A stretch of DNA of 64,000 nt from Acidobacteriota bacterium (GCA_003170135.1 PMZR01000058.1:42924-106923), one strand, 5' to 3'. Numbered from the stretch's first letter, positions 45,397 through 55,246 are shown. Notes: generated by a model from the sequence alone, not told the origin. Made by a program: numbers and translations.

Positions 45397-47793
45397 TCAG
45401 CGGGAGGATCGTCCTGGCGGACGGCGGGACAGATCGACGACCGCCCCGACCAGGTCGTCGGGCTCGACCGGTTTCGCCAGGTGCACGGCGAAGCCGGCAT
45501 CGAAGGCGCGCCACCGATCCTCGGGCCGCACGTGGACCGTCAGCGCAACGGCCGGCACATCCGCGTGGCCGCGCCGGACCTGTCGAATCAGCGAGTAGCC
45601 GTCTTCGCCAGGCATCGCGATGTCGGCGACCAGCACGCGGGGCGCGAAGTCTGCGAACATCTCGAGGGCGTCATGCGTCGAGGCGGCCGTGCGCACGATG
45701 GCGCCATGCTGGCGGAGGATCGAGGCGAACAGGTCGCGGGCATCGGGTTCGTCGTCCACGACCAGGACCGGAACGCCGGCCAGGTCCTGGGGTGGCTCAA
45801 CGCCGGCGCTCCGCTCGGCGCTCCCCGCCGGCACGGTGGACGCGGGACCGAGCGTGACCTGGCGGATCGGCAAGCGGACGATGAAGGTCGAGCCCTTGTC
45901 GAGGCCCGGACTCTCGGCCTCGATCGTACCGCCGTGGAGCTCGACCAGGTGCCGCACGATCGCCAGGCCGAGCCCGAGCCCGCCATGCGTCCGGGTGGTG
46001 GTGCTGTCGGCCTGCCGGAAACGCTCGAACACGTTCGGCAGGAAATGCGCGCTGATGCCGGCGCCCGTGTCGCTGACACTCACCTTCACCTCGCCCTCGC
46101 GCTCCTCGACGCGCACGTCGATGCGCCCGCCCGGCGGCGTGAACTTCGTGGCGTTCGACACGAGGTTCCAGATGACCTGCTGCAACCGCCCCGGATCGCC
46201 GACCATCGATTCCACCCGATCCACGTGCGATTCCACCTGGATGCCCTTCGCCATCGCGGCGGGGCGGATGGCGGTAATCGCCGCGTCGATCAGGTTGCCA
46301 AAGTCGATCGGCTGCAGGTCGAGGTGAAGCCGGCCGGTGATCACCCGCGACACGTCGAGCAGGTCTTCGACGATCCGCGCCTGCGCAAGCGCATTGCGCT
46401 CGATCGTGGCCAACGCCTTGTCCTCGGTCGGCGGATCCAGCGCGCGGGTGCGCAGCATCCTGGCCCAGCCGAGGATCGCGTTGAGCGGCGTCCGCAGCTC
46501 GTGCGACAGCGTGGCGAGGAACTCGTCTTTCAGCCGGTTCGCGTCCTCGGCGGCCAGTTTCGCCTGGCGCGCCTCCTCGTAGAGCCGCAGATTGTCCACC
46601 GCCATGGCGGCCCGGCGGGCCACGTGCTGCGCGAAGTCGAGATCGTCCACCGAGTAATGGCGGTCGCTTTCGGTGACGAGAAACACCATGGCGCCGAGCA
46701 CGCGACCGCGGGTGACGAGCGGGATGACCATGTAGGCGCGAGGGTCGATGGCACGCACCAGCGCCTGCCGGTCGTCGTCGTCGTTGCCGGCGGGCGTGGC
46801 AGACCGGGCCTTTGCCACCAGGTCGCCGCGTTCCGGCCGGATCGTGCGCAACGCCGTCGACAGCGCGGCGCCCACCATCTCGGTCAGGCCCCCGCGGGCA
46901 TCGAGGGTCTGCAGCAGGCTGGCTTTCTGCGGGCTGATGTGTGCGATCACCACACGGTGCGCCTGGCCGGGCTCCTCGAGGTCGATGAAGCACCCGTCGC
47001 CGAGAGAAGGCAGGACCAGCCGGGTCAGTCCGGAAATGGCCGCCTGGTAATCGAGCGAGGCGAGGAGGAACTGGCTGATCTCAGCGAGCAACGCGAGCCG
47101 GGTGTGCGCGGCTTCGGCGTCGATGCGGGCGGTGTGCTGGTGGCGGGCCAGATCGTCGCGTTCCCGTTCGGCTTTCTTCGTATCGCTGATGTCGTGAAAC
47201 GTCCCGACGGCCGCCACGATCCGGCCTGCGTCGTCGAAGACGGGCCGCGCACTGACGAGCACGGGACAACGCGTGCCATCGTGACGGACGACCTCCATCT
47301 CTTCGCCGCTGACCACTTCGCCTGCCAGCGCCCGAACGATCGGGTACTGGTCCGATTGATACGGCTGGCCGTTCTCGTGAAATGCCGACGACTGCGCGTA
47401 CTGGCCAATCGAGGCCGGCTGGCGCAGAGGTGCACCGAAAATCCGCTCCGCTTCCTCGTTCGAGAAAACGATGCGACCGTCGGGCGGCTCGGCCACGATG
47501 ACGGCAAACGGCACGTGGCGCAAGACCGCCTGGAAGCGGACGCGCTCGGCCTCGAGCAGGTGCACGAGGCGATCCCCGGCCGTCTCGCCGCCTCCACTCG
47601 CCACCTGCGCGGTACCGGGGGTCGGGACGGCCGAAGGCTTGTCGGCGAGGGCGACACGCCCGCGGTGTCGGCCCGAACGGTGTATCGCGGCGCCAATCGC
47701 GACCATCAGCCACGGATGCGCGCCGAGCAGCGCGGCCGAGAGTGCCCGAACAGTAAAGAACGTCAACCAGAACCCCGGCGGAGACGCGAGCAA
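45397..47793 (-). CDS. Hybrid histidine kinase (PAS-GAF-HisKA-HATPase-REC)
   Basis: Domains in order over 798 residues: a hydrophobic N-terminal segment, PAS (about 85-205, VIVAEPPDGRIVFSNEEAER), GAF (about 235-405), HisKA with DEFLATLSHELRTPLNAI (His431), HATPase with NLVSNATKF, DTGAGI and GGLGLGLAIV, and a C-terminal receiver (VLVVDDEPDA, phospho-Asp in VLVADIAMPGEDG, Lys in VHLAKPVEPDD). It senses a small-molecule or redox cue through PAS/GAF and phosphorylates its own receiver and perhaps one of the nearby single-domain regulators. The exact start is uncertain. Confidence 0.9.
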   Translation of the reverse strand: MLASPPGFWLTFFTVRALSAALLGAHPWLMVAIGAAIHRSGRHRGRVALADKPSAVPTPGTAQVASGGGETAGDRLVHLLEAERVRFQAVLRHVPFAVIVAEPPDGRIVFSNEEAERIFGAPLRQPASIGQYAQSSAFHENGQPYQSDQYPIVRALAGEVVSGEEMEVVRHDGTRCPVLVSARPVFDDAGRIVAAVGTFHDISDTKKAERERDDLARHQHTARIDAEAAHTRLALLAEISQFLLASLDYQAAISGLTRLVLPSLGDGCFIDLEEPGQAHRVVIAHISPQKASLLQTLDARGGLTEMVGAALSTALRTIRPERGDLVAKARSATPAGNDDDDRQALVRAIDPRAYMVIPLVTRGRVLGAMVFLVTESDRHYSVDDLDFAQHVARRAAMAVDNLRLYEEARQAKLAAEDANRLKDEFLATLSHELRTPLNAILGWARMLRTRALDPPTEDKALATIERNALAQARIVEDLLDVSRVITGRLHLDLQPIDFGNLIDAAITAIRPAAMAKGIQVESHVDRVESMVGDPGRLQQVIWNLVSNATKFTPPGGRIDVRVEEREGEVKVSVSDTGAGISAHFLPNVFERFRQADSTTTRTHGGLGLGLAIVRHLVELHGGTIEAESPGLDKGSTFIVRLPIRQVTLGPASTVPAGSAERSAGVEPPQDLAGVPVLVVDDEPDARDLFASILRQHGAIVRTAASTHDALEMFADFAPRVLVADIAMPGEDGYSLIRQVRRGHADVPAVALTVHVRPEDRWRAFDAGFAVHLAKPVEPDDLVGAVVDLSRRPPGRSSR

Positions 47794-47913
47794 CCCAGCC
47801 GTTCAGGGCCCGCGATCCCAGCTCGTCGTCGTATTTTTGCAAGACGCATGCTCGAAGACGGGCGCGGCGACATCCCGGACGCGGCGTGTTTTCAGGCCAA
47901 AAGAACCCGAGTT

Positions 47914-48621
47914 ATGGCCGGCGGCAGAACACTTGCTGTCGTGACTGGCAGGGCAATGGCTCCGATCTGGCGAACGCGTGCCATCGCCATGCCCCAACGC
48001 GAGGTGGCTGTGGGCGCTTTTTCCCGATGGGTGTTCACCGCGTTCTTGTCGACCTGGGGTATTGCCGCGCTCGCCGCCCTGGATTCGTCGATCCTGTTCT
48101 CCCTGCCATTTGCCATCGACGCGGCGGTCGTGTTCCTGGCGGCGCAGCACCGTGACCTGTTCTGGCTCTACCCGTTGATCGTCGTGCCGGCCTCTCTGAT
48201 TGGCGCGGCGTCCACCTATTGGATTGGGTGGAAGATCGGTGAAGAGGGACTGGAGCGGTTCGTCCGGAAGAAACGACTCCAGGCCGTCCACCGTCGCGTG
48301 CGGCGTTCGGGCGCGTTCGCGCTCGCCCTGCTCGACCTGATTCCGCCGCCGTTCCCGTTCACGCCGGTCATCCTCGTCTCGGGCGCGCTCGACGTGGAAC
48401 CGCACTGGTTCTTCCTGACGCTGGCGGACGTGCGGGTGGTGCGCTTCGGGGGCGAAGCGGTGCTCGCGCTCTTCTACGGCGACCTCATCGTGGCGTGGCT
48501 GCAATCCGATGTCGTGCGCACGATCGCCGCGATCCTGTTCCTGCTGTTGCTGGTGGGCGTAGGCATTTCTTCGTACCGCCTGGTACGGTCCACGTCGCAA
48601 CGCAGATCAGTGCGGGCGTAA
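47914..48621 (+). CDS. VTT-domain (DedA/YqaA-like) inner-membrane protein
   Basis: Five hydrophobic segments and the VTT pattern are visible: FLAAQHRDLFWLYPLIVVPA, then SLIGAASTYWIGWKIGEEGL and the re-entrant LIPPPFPFTPVILVSGALDV, ending in a helix LLLLVGVGISSY. YqaA/DedA relatives move lipids or help maintain membrane potential. The start is uncertain; in-frame ATGs at 47914, 47956 and 47989 are all possible. It is divergent from the histidine kinase over 120 bp, so promoters are shared there. Confidence 0.78.
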   Translation: MAGGRTLAVVTGRAMAPIWRTRAIAMPQREVAVGAFSRWVFTAFLSTWGIAALAALDSSILFSLPFAIDAAVVFLAAQHRDLFWLYPLIVVPASLIGAASTYWIGWKIGEEGLERFVRKKRLQAVHRRVRRSGAFALALLDLIPPPFPFTPVILVSGALDVEPHWFFLTLADVRVVRFGGEAVLALFYGDLIVAWLQSDVVRTIAAILFLLLLVGVGISSYRLVRSTSQRRSVRA

Positions 48622-48958
48622 GGTGGGACCGATGATGAAACGGGGGAAGGCCGCAAGGCCGCGGCACGACTCGGAGGAGAATCACGGGCGTAACGGGCCG
48701 TAAGGGGGATCGCGATCGCGGGCGACTGCTGTTCAGCCACGCCACGCGGGCGTCCCTCGTGTTCGGTTTCCCAAGCCTGTCGCCCGCGCTCATCTGCACG
48801 TTCGGTTCGCTGCGACGCATCGAGCCATCGCGGTTCGTGGTGCCGAGAGGAACGCGAGGGTACGGTCGAGCAGCGTCCAGCGGACACTGTTTTGCTGACT
48901 GCCGACGACCAGCCGTGATGCGCGGAACGCGATAGCCAACGTGTCGTACACTGTTTGA
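48622..48958. other. 337-bp intergenic region
   Basis: No supported gene is seen on either strand; the open frames lack ribosome-binding sites and homology. A CGATCGCGATCG-like palindrome near 48707 and GGAGGAG at 48671 lead to nothing coding. The promoter for the downstream oxidoreductase is presumably here, but I could not define it. Confidence 0.4.
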
Positions 48959-51013
48959 ATGTCGTCAGAAGTCCCGAAAGCAGGCCTGCGGTTGCACTCG
49001 CACGACATCCTGGTCGAAACCGCCTGTCCGCTCGACTGTCCCGACTCGTGCAGCCTCTCGGTGAAGGTCAACGGCGGCCGCGTCGTCAGCATCGACGGCT
49101 CGCGGCTTCAGCCCGTCACGCGCGGCTACATCTGCGCCAAGGTGCGGCGCTTTCCCGAGCACGTCTACGGTGCCTCGCGCGTGCAATACCCGGTGGTCCG
49201 GCACGGACCGAAAGGCCATGCGACGTTCGCGCGCGTCAGCTGGGACGAGGCGCTGGGCATGATCGCGAGCATCATCGCGAAGGTGCGCGAACGCTGGGGC
49301 GGCGAGGCGATCCTGCCCTTTTCCTACGGCGGGTCCAACGGCCTCGTCTCGCAGGATACGACCGACGCGCGCCTGTTCAGGCGCCTTGGCGCCTCGCGCC
49401 TGCTGCGCAGCGTGTGCGCCGCGCCGACCGGGGCCGCGCTCGAGGCGCTTTACGGAAAGATGCCGTCGGTCGCCTATGACGACTACGTCGAGGCGCGGCT
49501 CATCGTCGTGTGGGGCGCCAATCCGTCGGTGACCGGTATCCACCTGCTGCCTTACATCCGGGAGGCGCAGCGCCGCGGCGCCCGGCTGGTGGTCGTGGAC
49601 CCCCGCCGCACGCCGCTCGCCCGGCTTGCCGACCTGCACCTGCCCGTGCGACCGGGCACGGACGTTGTCGTCGCGCTGGCGCTGCATCGGTTCCTGTTCG
49701 AGCAGGGCGCAGCCGACCGGCAGTTCCTCGACCGGCACGCACGGGGCGCGGACGAACTGCGGGAGCGAGCGCTCGAGTGGCCGATCGAACGCGTCGCCGA
49801 AATCGCGGGTGTCGAGGCGGTGGATCTGCAGCGGTTTGCGGAGATGTATGCGACCACCTCGCCTGCCGTGATCCGCTGTGGCTGGGGAGTCGAACGCAAC
49901 CGCAATGGCGGCAACGCGGTGCTGGCGATCCTCGCGCTGCCGGCCGTCGCAGGCAAGTTCGGGGTGCGCGGCGGCGGGTACACGATGAGCACTTCGGGGG
50001 CGTGGAAGCTCGATCGGGACCGCTGGATTGCCGCCGGCGAACAGGCCACGCGGGTGGTGAACATGAACCACCTGGGGCGTGCGCTCACCGAGCTGGCCGA
50101 CCCGCCGATCAAGACGCTGTTCGTCTACAACTGCAACCCGGCGGTCACGATGCCGGATCAGAATCGCGTCGTGCGCGGCCTGGAGCGGGAGGATCTGTTT
50201 ACCGTCGTCTTCGACCAGGTCTTCACCGACACGGCGCTCTACGCCGACATCGTCCTGCCGGCAACGACGTTTCTCGAGGCTTACGACATCGCACGCGGCT
50301 ATGGCGCGCTCAGCCTGCAACTCGTGCAGCCGGTCATCGACGCAATTGGCGAAGCGCGGCCGAATGCCCAGGTGTTCGGCGATCTGCTGACCGCCTGCGA
50401 ACAGAACGGCGACGAGGAGCCGCAGGGGGAACTCGACGTGCTGATGCGCGTGCTCGACGGCCTGCCCGAACGGGCGGCGACCCAGTTGCGGGAATCCCGT
50501 TTCGCGGTGCCCGAGTGCGGCGGGACGCCGGTGCAGTTCGAGAACGTCTTTCCGCGAACGCCGGACGGAAAGGTGGACCTGTTTCCCGCCAGCCTGGAGG
50601 CGGAGACGCACGGGCGCCTCTACACCTTTACCGGAGACCCGGCGACCGATCGATATCCGCTGGCGCTCATCTCGCCCGCGACGGACAAGACCATCAGTTC
50701 GACGCTTGGCGATCTCGGGCAGCCGGAAGCAAAGCTGCTGATGCACCCCGACGATGCGACGGCGCGGGGGATTGCGGACGGGGATGTCGTGCGGGCAGCG
50801 AACGATCTGGGCGAGGTGCACTGCCCGGTGACGGTCGCGCCCGCGGTGCGGCCCGGCACCGTGGTGCTGCCGAAGGGGTTATGGCGCAAGAGCACGCGCA
50901 ACGGCTCAACGGCCACGGCGCTCGCGGCCGACACGTTGACCGATTTCGCGGGCGGCGCCTGCTTCAACGACGCGCGGGTGGAGGTGAGCCTCGTGGAGCG
51001 CCGCGCCCACTGA
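48959..51013 (+). CDS. Molybdopterin-dependent oxidoreductase (DMSO reductase family)
   Basis: The 684-residue catalytic subunit starts without a twin-arginine signal, so is probably cytoplasmic. The [4Fe-4S] site is TACPLDCPDSC (Cys23, 27, 31) and Cys59 in YICAKVR. The likely Mo ligand is Cys153 in LLRSVCAAPTG. MGD-binding motifs include GANPSVTGI, VVVDPRRTPLARLAD and the C-terminal dinucleotide-binding domain with LMHPDDATARGIADGD. The reaction is an oxygen-atom or hydride transfer with unknown substrate. No electron-transfer or membrane partner is adjacent. The ATG follows an untidy leader without a clear ribosome-binding site. Confidence 0.88.
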   Translation: MSSEVPKAGLRLHSHDILVETACPLDCPDSCSLSVKVNGGRVVSIDGSRLQPVTRGYICAKVRRFPEHVYGASRVQYPVVRHGPKGHATFARVSWDEALGMIASIIAKVRERWGGEAILPFSYGGSNGLVSQDTTDARLFRRLGASRLLRSVCAAPTGAALEALYGKMPSVAYDDYVEARLIVVWGANPSVTGIHLLPYIREAQRRGARLVVVDPRRTPLARLADLHLPVRPGTDVVVALALHRFLFEQGAADRQFLDRHARGADELRERALEWPIERVAEIAGVEAVDLQRFAEMYATTSPAVIRCGWGVERNRNGGNAVLAILALPAVAGKFGVRGGGYTMSTSGAWKLDRDRWIAAGEQATRVVNMNHLGRALTELADPPIKTLFVYNCNPAVTMPDQNRVVRGLEREDLFTVVFDQVFTDTALYADIVLPATTFLEAYDIARGYGALSLQLVQPVIDAIGEARPNAQVFGDLLTACEQNGDEEPQGELDVLMRVLDGLPERAATQLRESRFAVPECGGTPVQFENVFPRTPDGKVDLFPASLEAETHGRLYTFTGDPATDRYPLALISPATDKTISSTLGDLGQPEAKLLMHPDDATARGIADGDVVRAANDLGEVHCPVTVAPAVRPGTVVLPKGLWRKSTRNGSTATALAADTLTDFAGGACFNDARVEVSLVERRAH

Positions 51014-51065
51014 CAATTATGAAATTGGCCCGTCTCGTGGATGTGGTGGCGTCAGATCCCCCTTG

Positions 51066-51102
51066 TCCCCATTGCGCCGTCGCTAACACTTTCGTAATGG
51101 GG
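51066..51102. repeat. REP-like palindrome (CCCCATT ... AATGGGG)
   Basis: CCCCATTGCG and CGTAATGGGG form an inverted repeat followed by GGTCAGGCACCTTTT, a sequence type commonly found beside REP-associated tyrosine transposases. It lies between the convergent oxidoreductase and leuB genes. It is related in style to 39902-39946 (shared GGGGTCAGG). Confidence 0.6.
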
Positions 51103-51127
51103 TCAGGCACCTTTTCTCACGCCAGTC

Positions 51128-52207
51128 TCATTTTGCGGGGGACGTGATTTCGGCGACGATCGCCGCGGTGACCTGCGAGCAGCGCGCGGGCGCGACGCCG
51201 AGCGGGCCGGCCAGATCCGGCGTGCAGCAACGGCGGGCGAAGGTTGCCGCGACGGCCGCTTCGACCGCCTGCGCTTCAGCTTCTGCGCCCAACGCATGCC
51301 GCAGCAGCAACGCCGCCGAGAGGACCGCGCCCATCGGATTCGCGGCATCGCGGCCCGCCAACGCCGGCGCGGACCCGTGCACCGGCTCGAACAGCCCGGG
51401 ACCGTCGCCCAGACTCGCCGACGGCAGCACGCCCAGCGAACCCGTCAGTCCGCCCGCCTGATCAGACAGAATGTCGCCGAACAGGTTCTCCGTCAGGATG
51501 ACGTCGAACCTGCGCGGCTCGAGCACGAGCGCCAGCGCACACGAATCCACGTACTGATGTTCCAGGCGCACCGCGGGATGCCGCGCCCCCACGCGCTCGA
51601 CGGTCGCGCGCCACAGCTGCGAGGTCTCGAGCACGTTGGCCTTGTCCACCGACACGACCTGACAACGGCGGGCCGCTGCCTGCCGGAACGCCACCTCCGC
51701 GATCCGCTCGACCTCCGCGCACGAGTACCGCATCGTGTTGAACGCCTGCTGTCGGTCCGCGGACTCGCCGCGGGGCTCACCGAAATACAGGCCCCCGGTC
51801 AGTTCCCTGACGATGAGCAGGTCGAGACCCGCGACGCGGTCGGGACGCAGCGGGCTGGCCGCCTCGCCTCCCGGCCAGATGCGGATCGGGCGGAGGTTTG
51901 CGAAGAGCCCGAGCTCGCGGCGAAGTTCGAGCAGGCCCGCCTCGGGGCGGCGCGCGGCCGGCTCGGCGTCGAACAATGGATCGCCGACGGCGCCGAGCAG
52001 CACCGCGTCGGCGTGGCGGCACGCGTCGAGAGTCTCGCGCGGCAACGGCGGGCGGCCCGCCCGCAGCGCCGCGCCGCCGATCGGGCGCTCCTCGAACGCG
52101 AACGCCCGGCCGAACCGACGGCCGACGGCCGCCAGCGCCTGCACCGCCGCACCGGCCACCTCGGGCCCGATGCCGTCGCCTCCGAGCAGGATGATCGTCG
52201 TCGTCAC
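51128..52207 (-). CDS. leuB: 3-isopropylmalate dehydrogenase
   Basis: The GTG at 52207 overlaps the leuA stop by 4 bp (GTGA). The 359 residues show the beta-decarboxylating dehydrogenase fold: [12 protein letters not shown] at the start, the LeuB-type arginine/loop [13 protein letters not shown] and [24 protein letters not shown], and [20 protein letters not shown] with metal-binding aspartates, then [13 protein letters not shown] for NAD. It converts 3-isopropylmalate to 2-ketoisocaproate with NAD, third step of leucine synthesis. Downstream is a REP-like palindrome. Confidence 0.93.
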   Translation of the reverse strand: MTTTIILLGGDGIGPEVAGAAVQALAAVGRRFGRAFAFEERPIGGAALRAGRPPLPRETLDACRHADAVLLGAVGDPLFDAEPAARRPEAGLLELRRELGLFANLRPIRIWPGGEAASPLRPDRVAGLDLLIVRELTGGLYFGEPRGESADRQQAFNTMRYSCAEVERIAEVAFRQAAARRCQVVSVDKANVLETSQLWRATVERVGARHPAVRLEHQYVDSCALALVLEPRRFDVILTENLFGDILSDQAGGLTGSLGVLPSASLGDGPGLFEPVHGSAPALAGRDAANPMGAVLSAALLLRHALGAEAEAQAVEAAVAATFARRCCTPDLAGPLGVAPARCSQVTAAIVAEITSPAK

Positions 52208-53463
52208 CTCGGGCGCACTCCGACCGTCGCTTTCGGCCGCGCCACGGGCACGGGCACCCCTGCGGCGGCAAGCCCGGCCGCGGGCGTTGCCACGTCGGCT
52301 TGGGCGGAGGCTCGCACGCTCTGCACCATCTGCTGCAAGTCCTCGTCGGTGATGGTCTTCTGCGCGTCCGCGCGCACGATCATCGCGCGGTAGACGCGAT
52401 CCACTTCCAGGCGGTCGAGCAAGTGGCCCAGGTCCTCGCAGCGCTGCTTCACCGCGTGACGGCCCGAGTGCTTGCCGAGCACCAGCGTCGTGGCCGGCAC
52501 GCCGACGTCCTGCGGCCGCATGATCTCGTAGGTGCGCCGGTCCTTCAGGACGCCGTCCTGGTGGATGCCCGCCTCGTGCGCGAAGGCGTTGCGCCCGACG
52601 ATCGCCTTGTTCGCCTGCACGTCCTGGCCGGTCAGTTCCGCCAGCGTGCGGCTGGTCGCAAAGAGGGCTTCCGTGCGGATGCCGGTCTCGCACCGCAGCA
52701 GGTCGCGCCGCACGCGCATCGCCATCACGACCTCTTCGCACGACGCGTTGCCCGCCCGCTCGCCGATGCCGTTGATCGCCACCTCCACCTGGCCCGCACC
52801 GGCCCGCACCGCCGCCAGCGTGTTCGCCGTGGCCATCCCCAGGTCGTCGTGACAGTGGGTGCTGAACACCGCGCGGTCGGCGTTCGGCACGCGGCCGCGG
52901 ATGGCGGTAAAAAACTCGAACAGCTCGTCGGGCGTCGAATACCCGACCGTGTCGGGCAGGTTCACGGTCGTGCAGCCCTCGGTGATGACCGCCTCGACCA
53001 CCCGGCACAGGAAATCGACATCGCTGCGCGTCGCGTCCTCGGCCGAGAACTGCACATCGTCGGTGTGTGACCGCGCCAGGCGCACGGCGGCAATCGCCGC
53101 CTCCAGGCACTCGTCGCGCGTGATGTGGAGCTTGCGCGAGAGGTGCAGGTCGGACGTCGCGATGAAGGTGTGAATCCGCGCGCGGGCCGCCGGCGCCAGC
53201 GCCCACGCCGCCCGTTCGATGTCCACGGCACACGCCCGCGCGAGCGCCGCCACGACCGGCCGGCGCACCGTCGTCGCGACGAGCCGCACCGCGTCGGCAT
53301 CGTCTGCGGATGCGATCGGAAACCCGGCCTCGATCACGTCCACGCCGAGATCGTCAAGCCGACGGGCCATCAGCAGTTTCTCGTCCGTCCGGAGGGAAAA
53401 CCCCGGGGCCTGCTCGCCGTCGCGCAGCGTCGTGTCGAAGATTACCACACGGCTTTCGTGCAT
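52204..53463 (-). CDS. leuA: 2-isopropylmalate synthase, lacking the C-terminal regulatory domain
   Basis: GAGGAGCCCGC precedes the ATG at 53463. The DRE-TIM barrel has [16 protein letters not shown] (9-24), [35 protein letters not shown] (metal-binding HxH region) and [27 protein letters not shown] and [10 protein letters not shown] are the subdomain signatures. The protein stops at 419 residues, about 100 short of standard LeuA: after the subdomain there is only a Pro/Ala-rich tail and no leucine-binding regulatory domain. The coupled leuB supports the leucine role, but homologous synthases with similar length use other 2-oxoacids. Confidence 0.88.
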   Translation of the reverse strand: MHESRVVIFDTTLRDGEQAPGFSLRTDEKLLMARRLDDLGVDVIEAGFPIASADDADAVRLVATTVRRPVVAALARACAVDIERAAWALAPAARARIHTFIATSDLHLSRKLHITRDECLEAAIAAVRLARSHTDDVQFSAEDATRSDVDFLCRVVEAVITEGCTTVNLPDTVGYSTPDELFEFFTAIRGRVPNADRAVFSTHCHDDLGMATANTLAAVRAGAGQVEVAINGIGERAGNASCEEVVMAMRVRRDLLRCETGIRTEALFATSRTLAELTGQDVQANKAIVGRNAFAHEAGIHQDGVLKDRRTYEIMRPQDVGVPATTLVLGKHSGRHAVKQRCEDLGHLLDRLEVDRVYRAMIVRADAQKTITDEDLQQMVQSVRASAQADVATPAAGLAAAGVPVPVARPKATVGVRPR

Positions 53464-53520
53464 GCGGGCTCCTCTCGTGTTGAGGCTCAGGTTTTACGCC
53501 CGTCGGGACGAGCAGTCAAA

Positions 53521-53556
53521 TTTATAGTTATTACCTTTTCATAAGCAGTGGTTATG
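53521..53556. promoter_or_regulatory. AT-rich LysR-type operator region between leuA and its regulator
   Basis: TTTATA (a minus-strand TATAAA) marks the leuA -10. Just upstream, TTAT-N9-ATAA (53528-53544) and ATAA-N7-TTAT (53541-53555) form two overlapping dyads of LysR style (T-N11-A like). There is no good -35 box, which fits an activator-dependent promoter. The stretch is unusually AT-rich. Confidence 0.5.
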
Positions 53557-53617
53557 ATGCGAGTCGAGGGGCGCCGCGCCATCCGCGGGACGCCGCCGAC
53601 AGCCAGACGGAGGCCCG

Positions 53618-54520
53618 GTGGATCTGAACGAACTGAAGGTCTTCCTCGCGGTGGCCGCGGAGCAGAGTTTCTCGCGCGCCGCCAATCAGCTGTACCGCAC
53701 GCAACCGGCAGTCAGCCAGACGATCCAGCGACTCGAGACCGACCTGGGCGAACGCCTCTTCGATCGCAGTTCGAAGCACGCGAAGCTCACCGAGGCGGGC
53801 CGCGTGCTGGAGGAATACGCGGTACGGCTCACGCGGCTGGCCGAGGAGACCGAGGGCGCCGTGCGGGAACTGGGCGATCTGCGCCGCGGCCGCGTGCTCA
53901 TCGGCGCCAACGAGGCGGGGGTGCACGCGCTGCTGCCCATCATCGAGCGCTTTCAGGCCGACTGCCCGCACATCCAGATCGACGTCCGGCGCGTCGCGAA
54001 CCGGCAGATCCCGGCGGAGGTGCTCGATGGCAGCCTCGATTTCGGGGTGCTGACCTTCGACCCGGGCGATCGCCTGCTGCACTCGGTGCGCATCGGCACC
54101 GATGAACTCGTGCTGCTCGTGCCGCCGCGCCATCGCCTCGCGCACCGCAAGCAGGTGAGCATGGCGGATCTCACCCACGAGCGGATCATCGCGCACAACG
54201 ATCCGTCGCCGGCCCGCGAGCGCGTCCTCCGATCGTTCGAGCAGCGCCACCTGCCGCTCGACATCCAGATCTCGCTGCCGAGCCTGGACGCGATCAAACG
54301 GGCGGTGGAGATGGGCCTGGGCGCGGCCGTGCTGCCGCGCCGCTGCGCGATCGCGGAGATTGCCACCCGCCGCCTGGTCGCCATCCGCGTCGCCCACCTG
54401 CGCTGGCCTCGACAGCTGCGCCTCACCTGCCGCGCCACGGGCGAACGATCGCGGGCCGCCGCAGGCTTCCTGAAGAGCTGCCGCGAGTGGTCGGAGGAGG
54501 AGGAGCGGAACAAGCGGTGA
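53618..54520 (+). CDS. LysR-family transcriptional regulator
   Basis: The GTG at 53618 follows GGAGGCCCG. The 300-residue protein has the N-terminal winged HTH (LNELKVFLAVAAEQSFSRAA, then NQLYRTQPAVSQTIQRLETD) and a periplasmic-binding-like effector domain (GRVLIGANEAGVHALLPIIE, DGSLDFGVLTF, PPRHRLAHRKQ, AVEMGLGAAVLPRR). It is divergent from leuAB over an AT-rich dyad region, so it is the probable regulator of leucine synthesis genes, perhaps responding to a pathway intermediate. It converges on leuCD. Confidence 0.92.
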   Translation: MDLNELKVFLAVAAEQSFSRAANQLYRTQPAVSQTIQRLETDLGERLFDRSSKHAKLTEAGRVLEEYAVRLTRLAEETEGAVRELGDLRRGRVLIGANEAGVHALLPIIERFQADCPHIQIDVRRVANRQIPAEVLDGSLDFGVLTFDPGDRLLHSVRIGTDELVLLVPPRHRLAHRKQVSMADLTHERIIAHNDPSPARERVLRSFEQRHLPLDIQISLPSLDAIKRAVEMGLGAAVLPRRCAIAEIATRRLVAIRVAHLRWPRQLRLTCRATGERSRAAAGFLKSCREWSEEEERNKR

Positions 54521-54589
54521 ACCCGTGCCGGGCGCACCAGTCGCCGCGACGCGCCAGCCGCGGGGCCCGGGCCCACGCCGCGATCGTGG

Positions 54590-54609
54590 CGCAGGACTTC
54601 AGTCCTGCG
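54590..54609. repeat. Palindrome CGCAGGACT-TC-AGTCCTGCG at the leuD stop
   Basis: A perfect 9-bp inverted repeat with a 2-nt centre lies between convergent lysR and leuD. The TGA stop of leuD is in its middle (54599-54601), so the last four codons of leuD are part of the repeat. It resembles dispersed palindromic elements. Confidence 0.65.
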
Positions 54610-55228
54610 AGTCCGGCGCGAACCCCTTTACGTAGGGCAACCGCGCGGCCAAGTGCCGCACCTGCGCGAATTCCTCGAGCAGCAACCCCGTCCCGTCCCA
54701 GGTGCCGTCGAGAAACGCCTCGCGGATCCCGGCGGGTAGGCCGACCGGACTCGTCAGGCCTCCAACCTCCACCCGCAGATCGCGCAAGTCGACCGTGGCC
54801 CGCAGACCAGGCTGGCGCTCGACGATGGCCATGAGTGCGGCGATCGCGGCCGGGTCCGCGGTCACGCACGGCATGCCGAGCATGGTCGCGTTGCCGAAGA
54901 AGATCTCCGAGAACGACTCGCCCACCAGCGCGCGCAGACCACACCGCAGCAGTCCCTGGGGCGCGTGTTCCCGCGACGAGCCGCAGCCGAAATTGCGGTT
55001 GACGATCAGGATCGACGCGCCGGCGCACCGCGGATCGTCGAACGGGTGCACGAGACCAGATCGCGCCGACGCGGCGCGGTCGTCTTCGAACACGTGATCG
55101 CCCAGGCCTTCGAAGGTGAGCGCGCGCAGGAACCGCGCGGGCATGATGCGATCGGTGTCGATGTCATCCCCGCAAAGGGCGATGGCCGCGCTCGTCACCC
55201 GAGTCAGCCGTCCTGCCGGCATCTCCAT
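54599..55228 (-). CDS. leuD: 3-isopropylmalate dehydratase small subunit
   Basis: GGAGTGCAGAC precedes the ATG at 55228. The 209 residues match the LeuD swivel domain: ALCGDDIDTDRIMPARFLRA, NRNFGCGSSREHAPQGLLRC (with the conserved SSREHA) and SFSEIFFGNATMLGMPCV. It pairs with LeuC (18 bp upstream) to isomerise 2- to 3-isopropylmalate. The C-terminus is created by a palindromic repeat. Confidence 0.93.
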   Translation of the reverse strand: MEMPAGRLTRVTSAAIALCGDDIDTDRIMPARFLRALTFEGLGDHVFEDDRAASARSGLVHPFDDPRCAGASILIVNRNFGCGSSREHAPQGLLRCGLRALVGESFSEIFFGNATMLGMPCVTADPAAIAALMAIVERQPGLRATVDLRDLRVEVGGLTSPVGLPAGIREAFLDGTWDGTGLLLEEFAQVRHLAARLPYVKGFAPDSQD

Positions 55229-55246
55229 GTCTGCACTCCAGATCCA

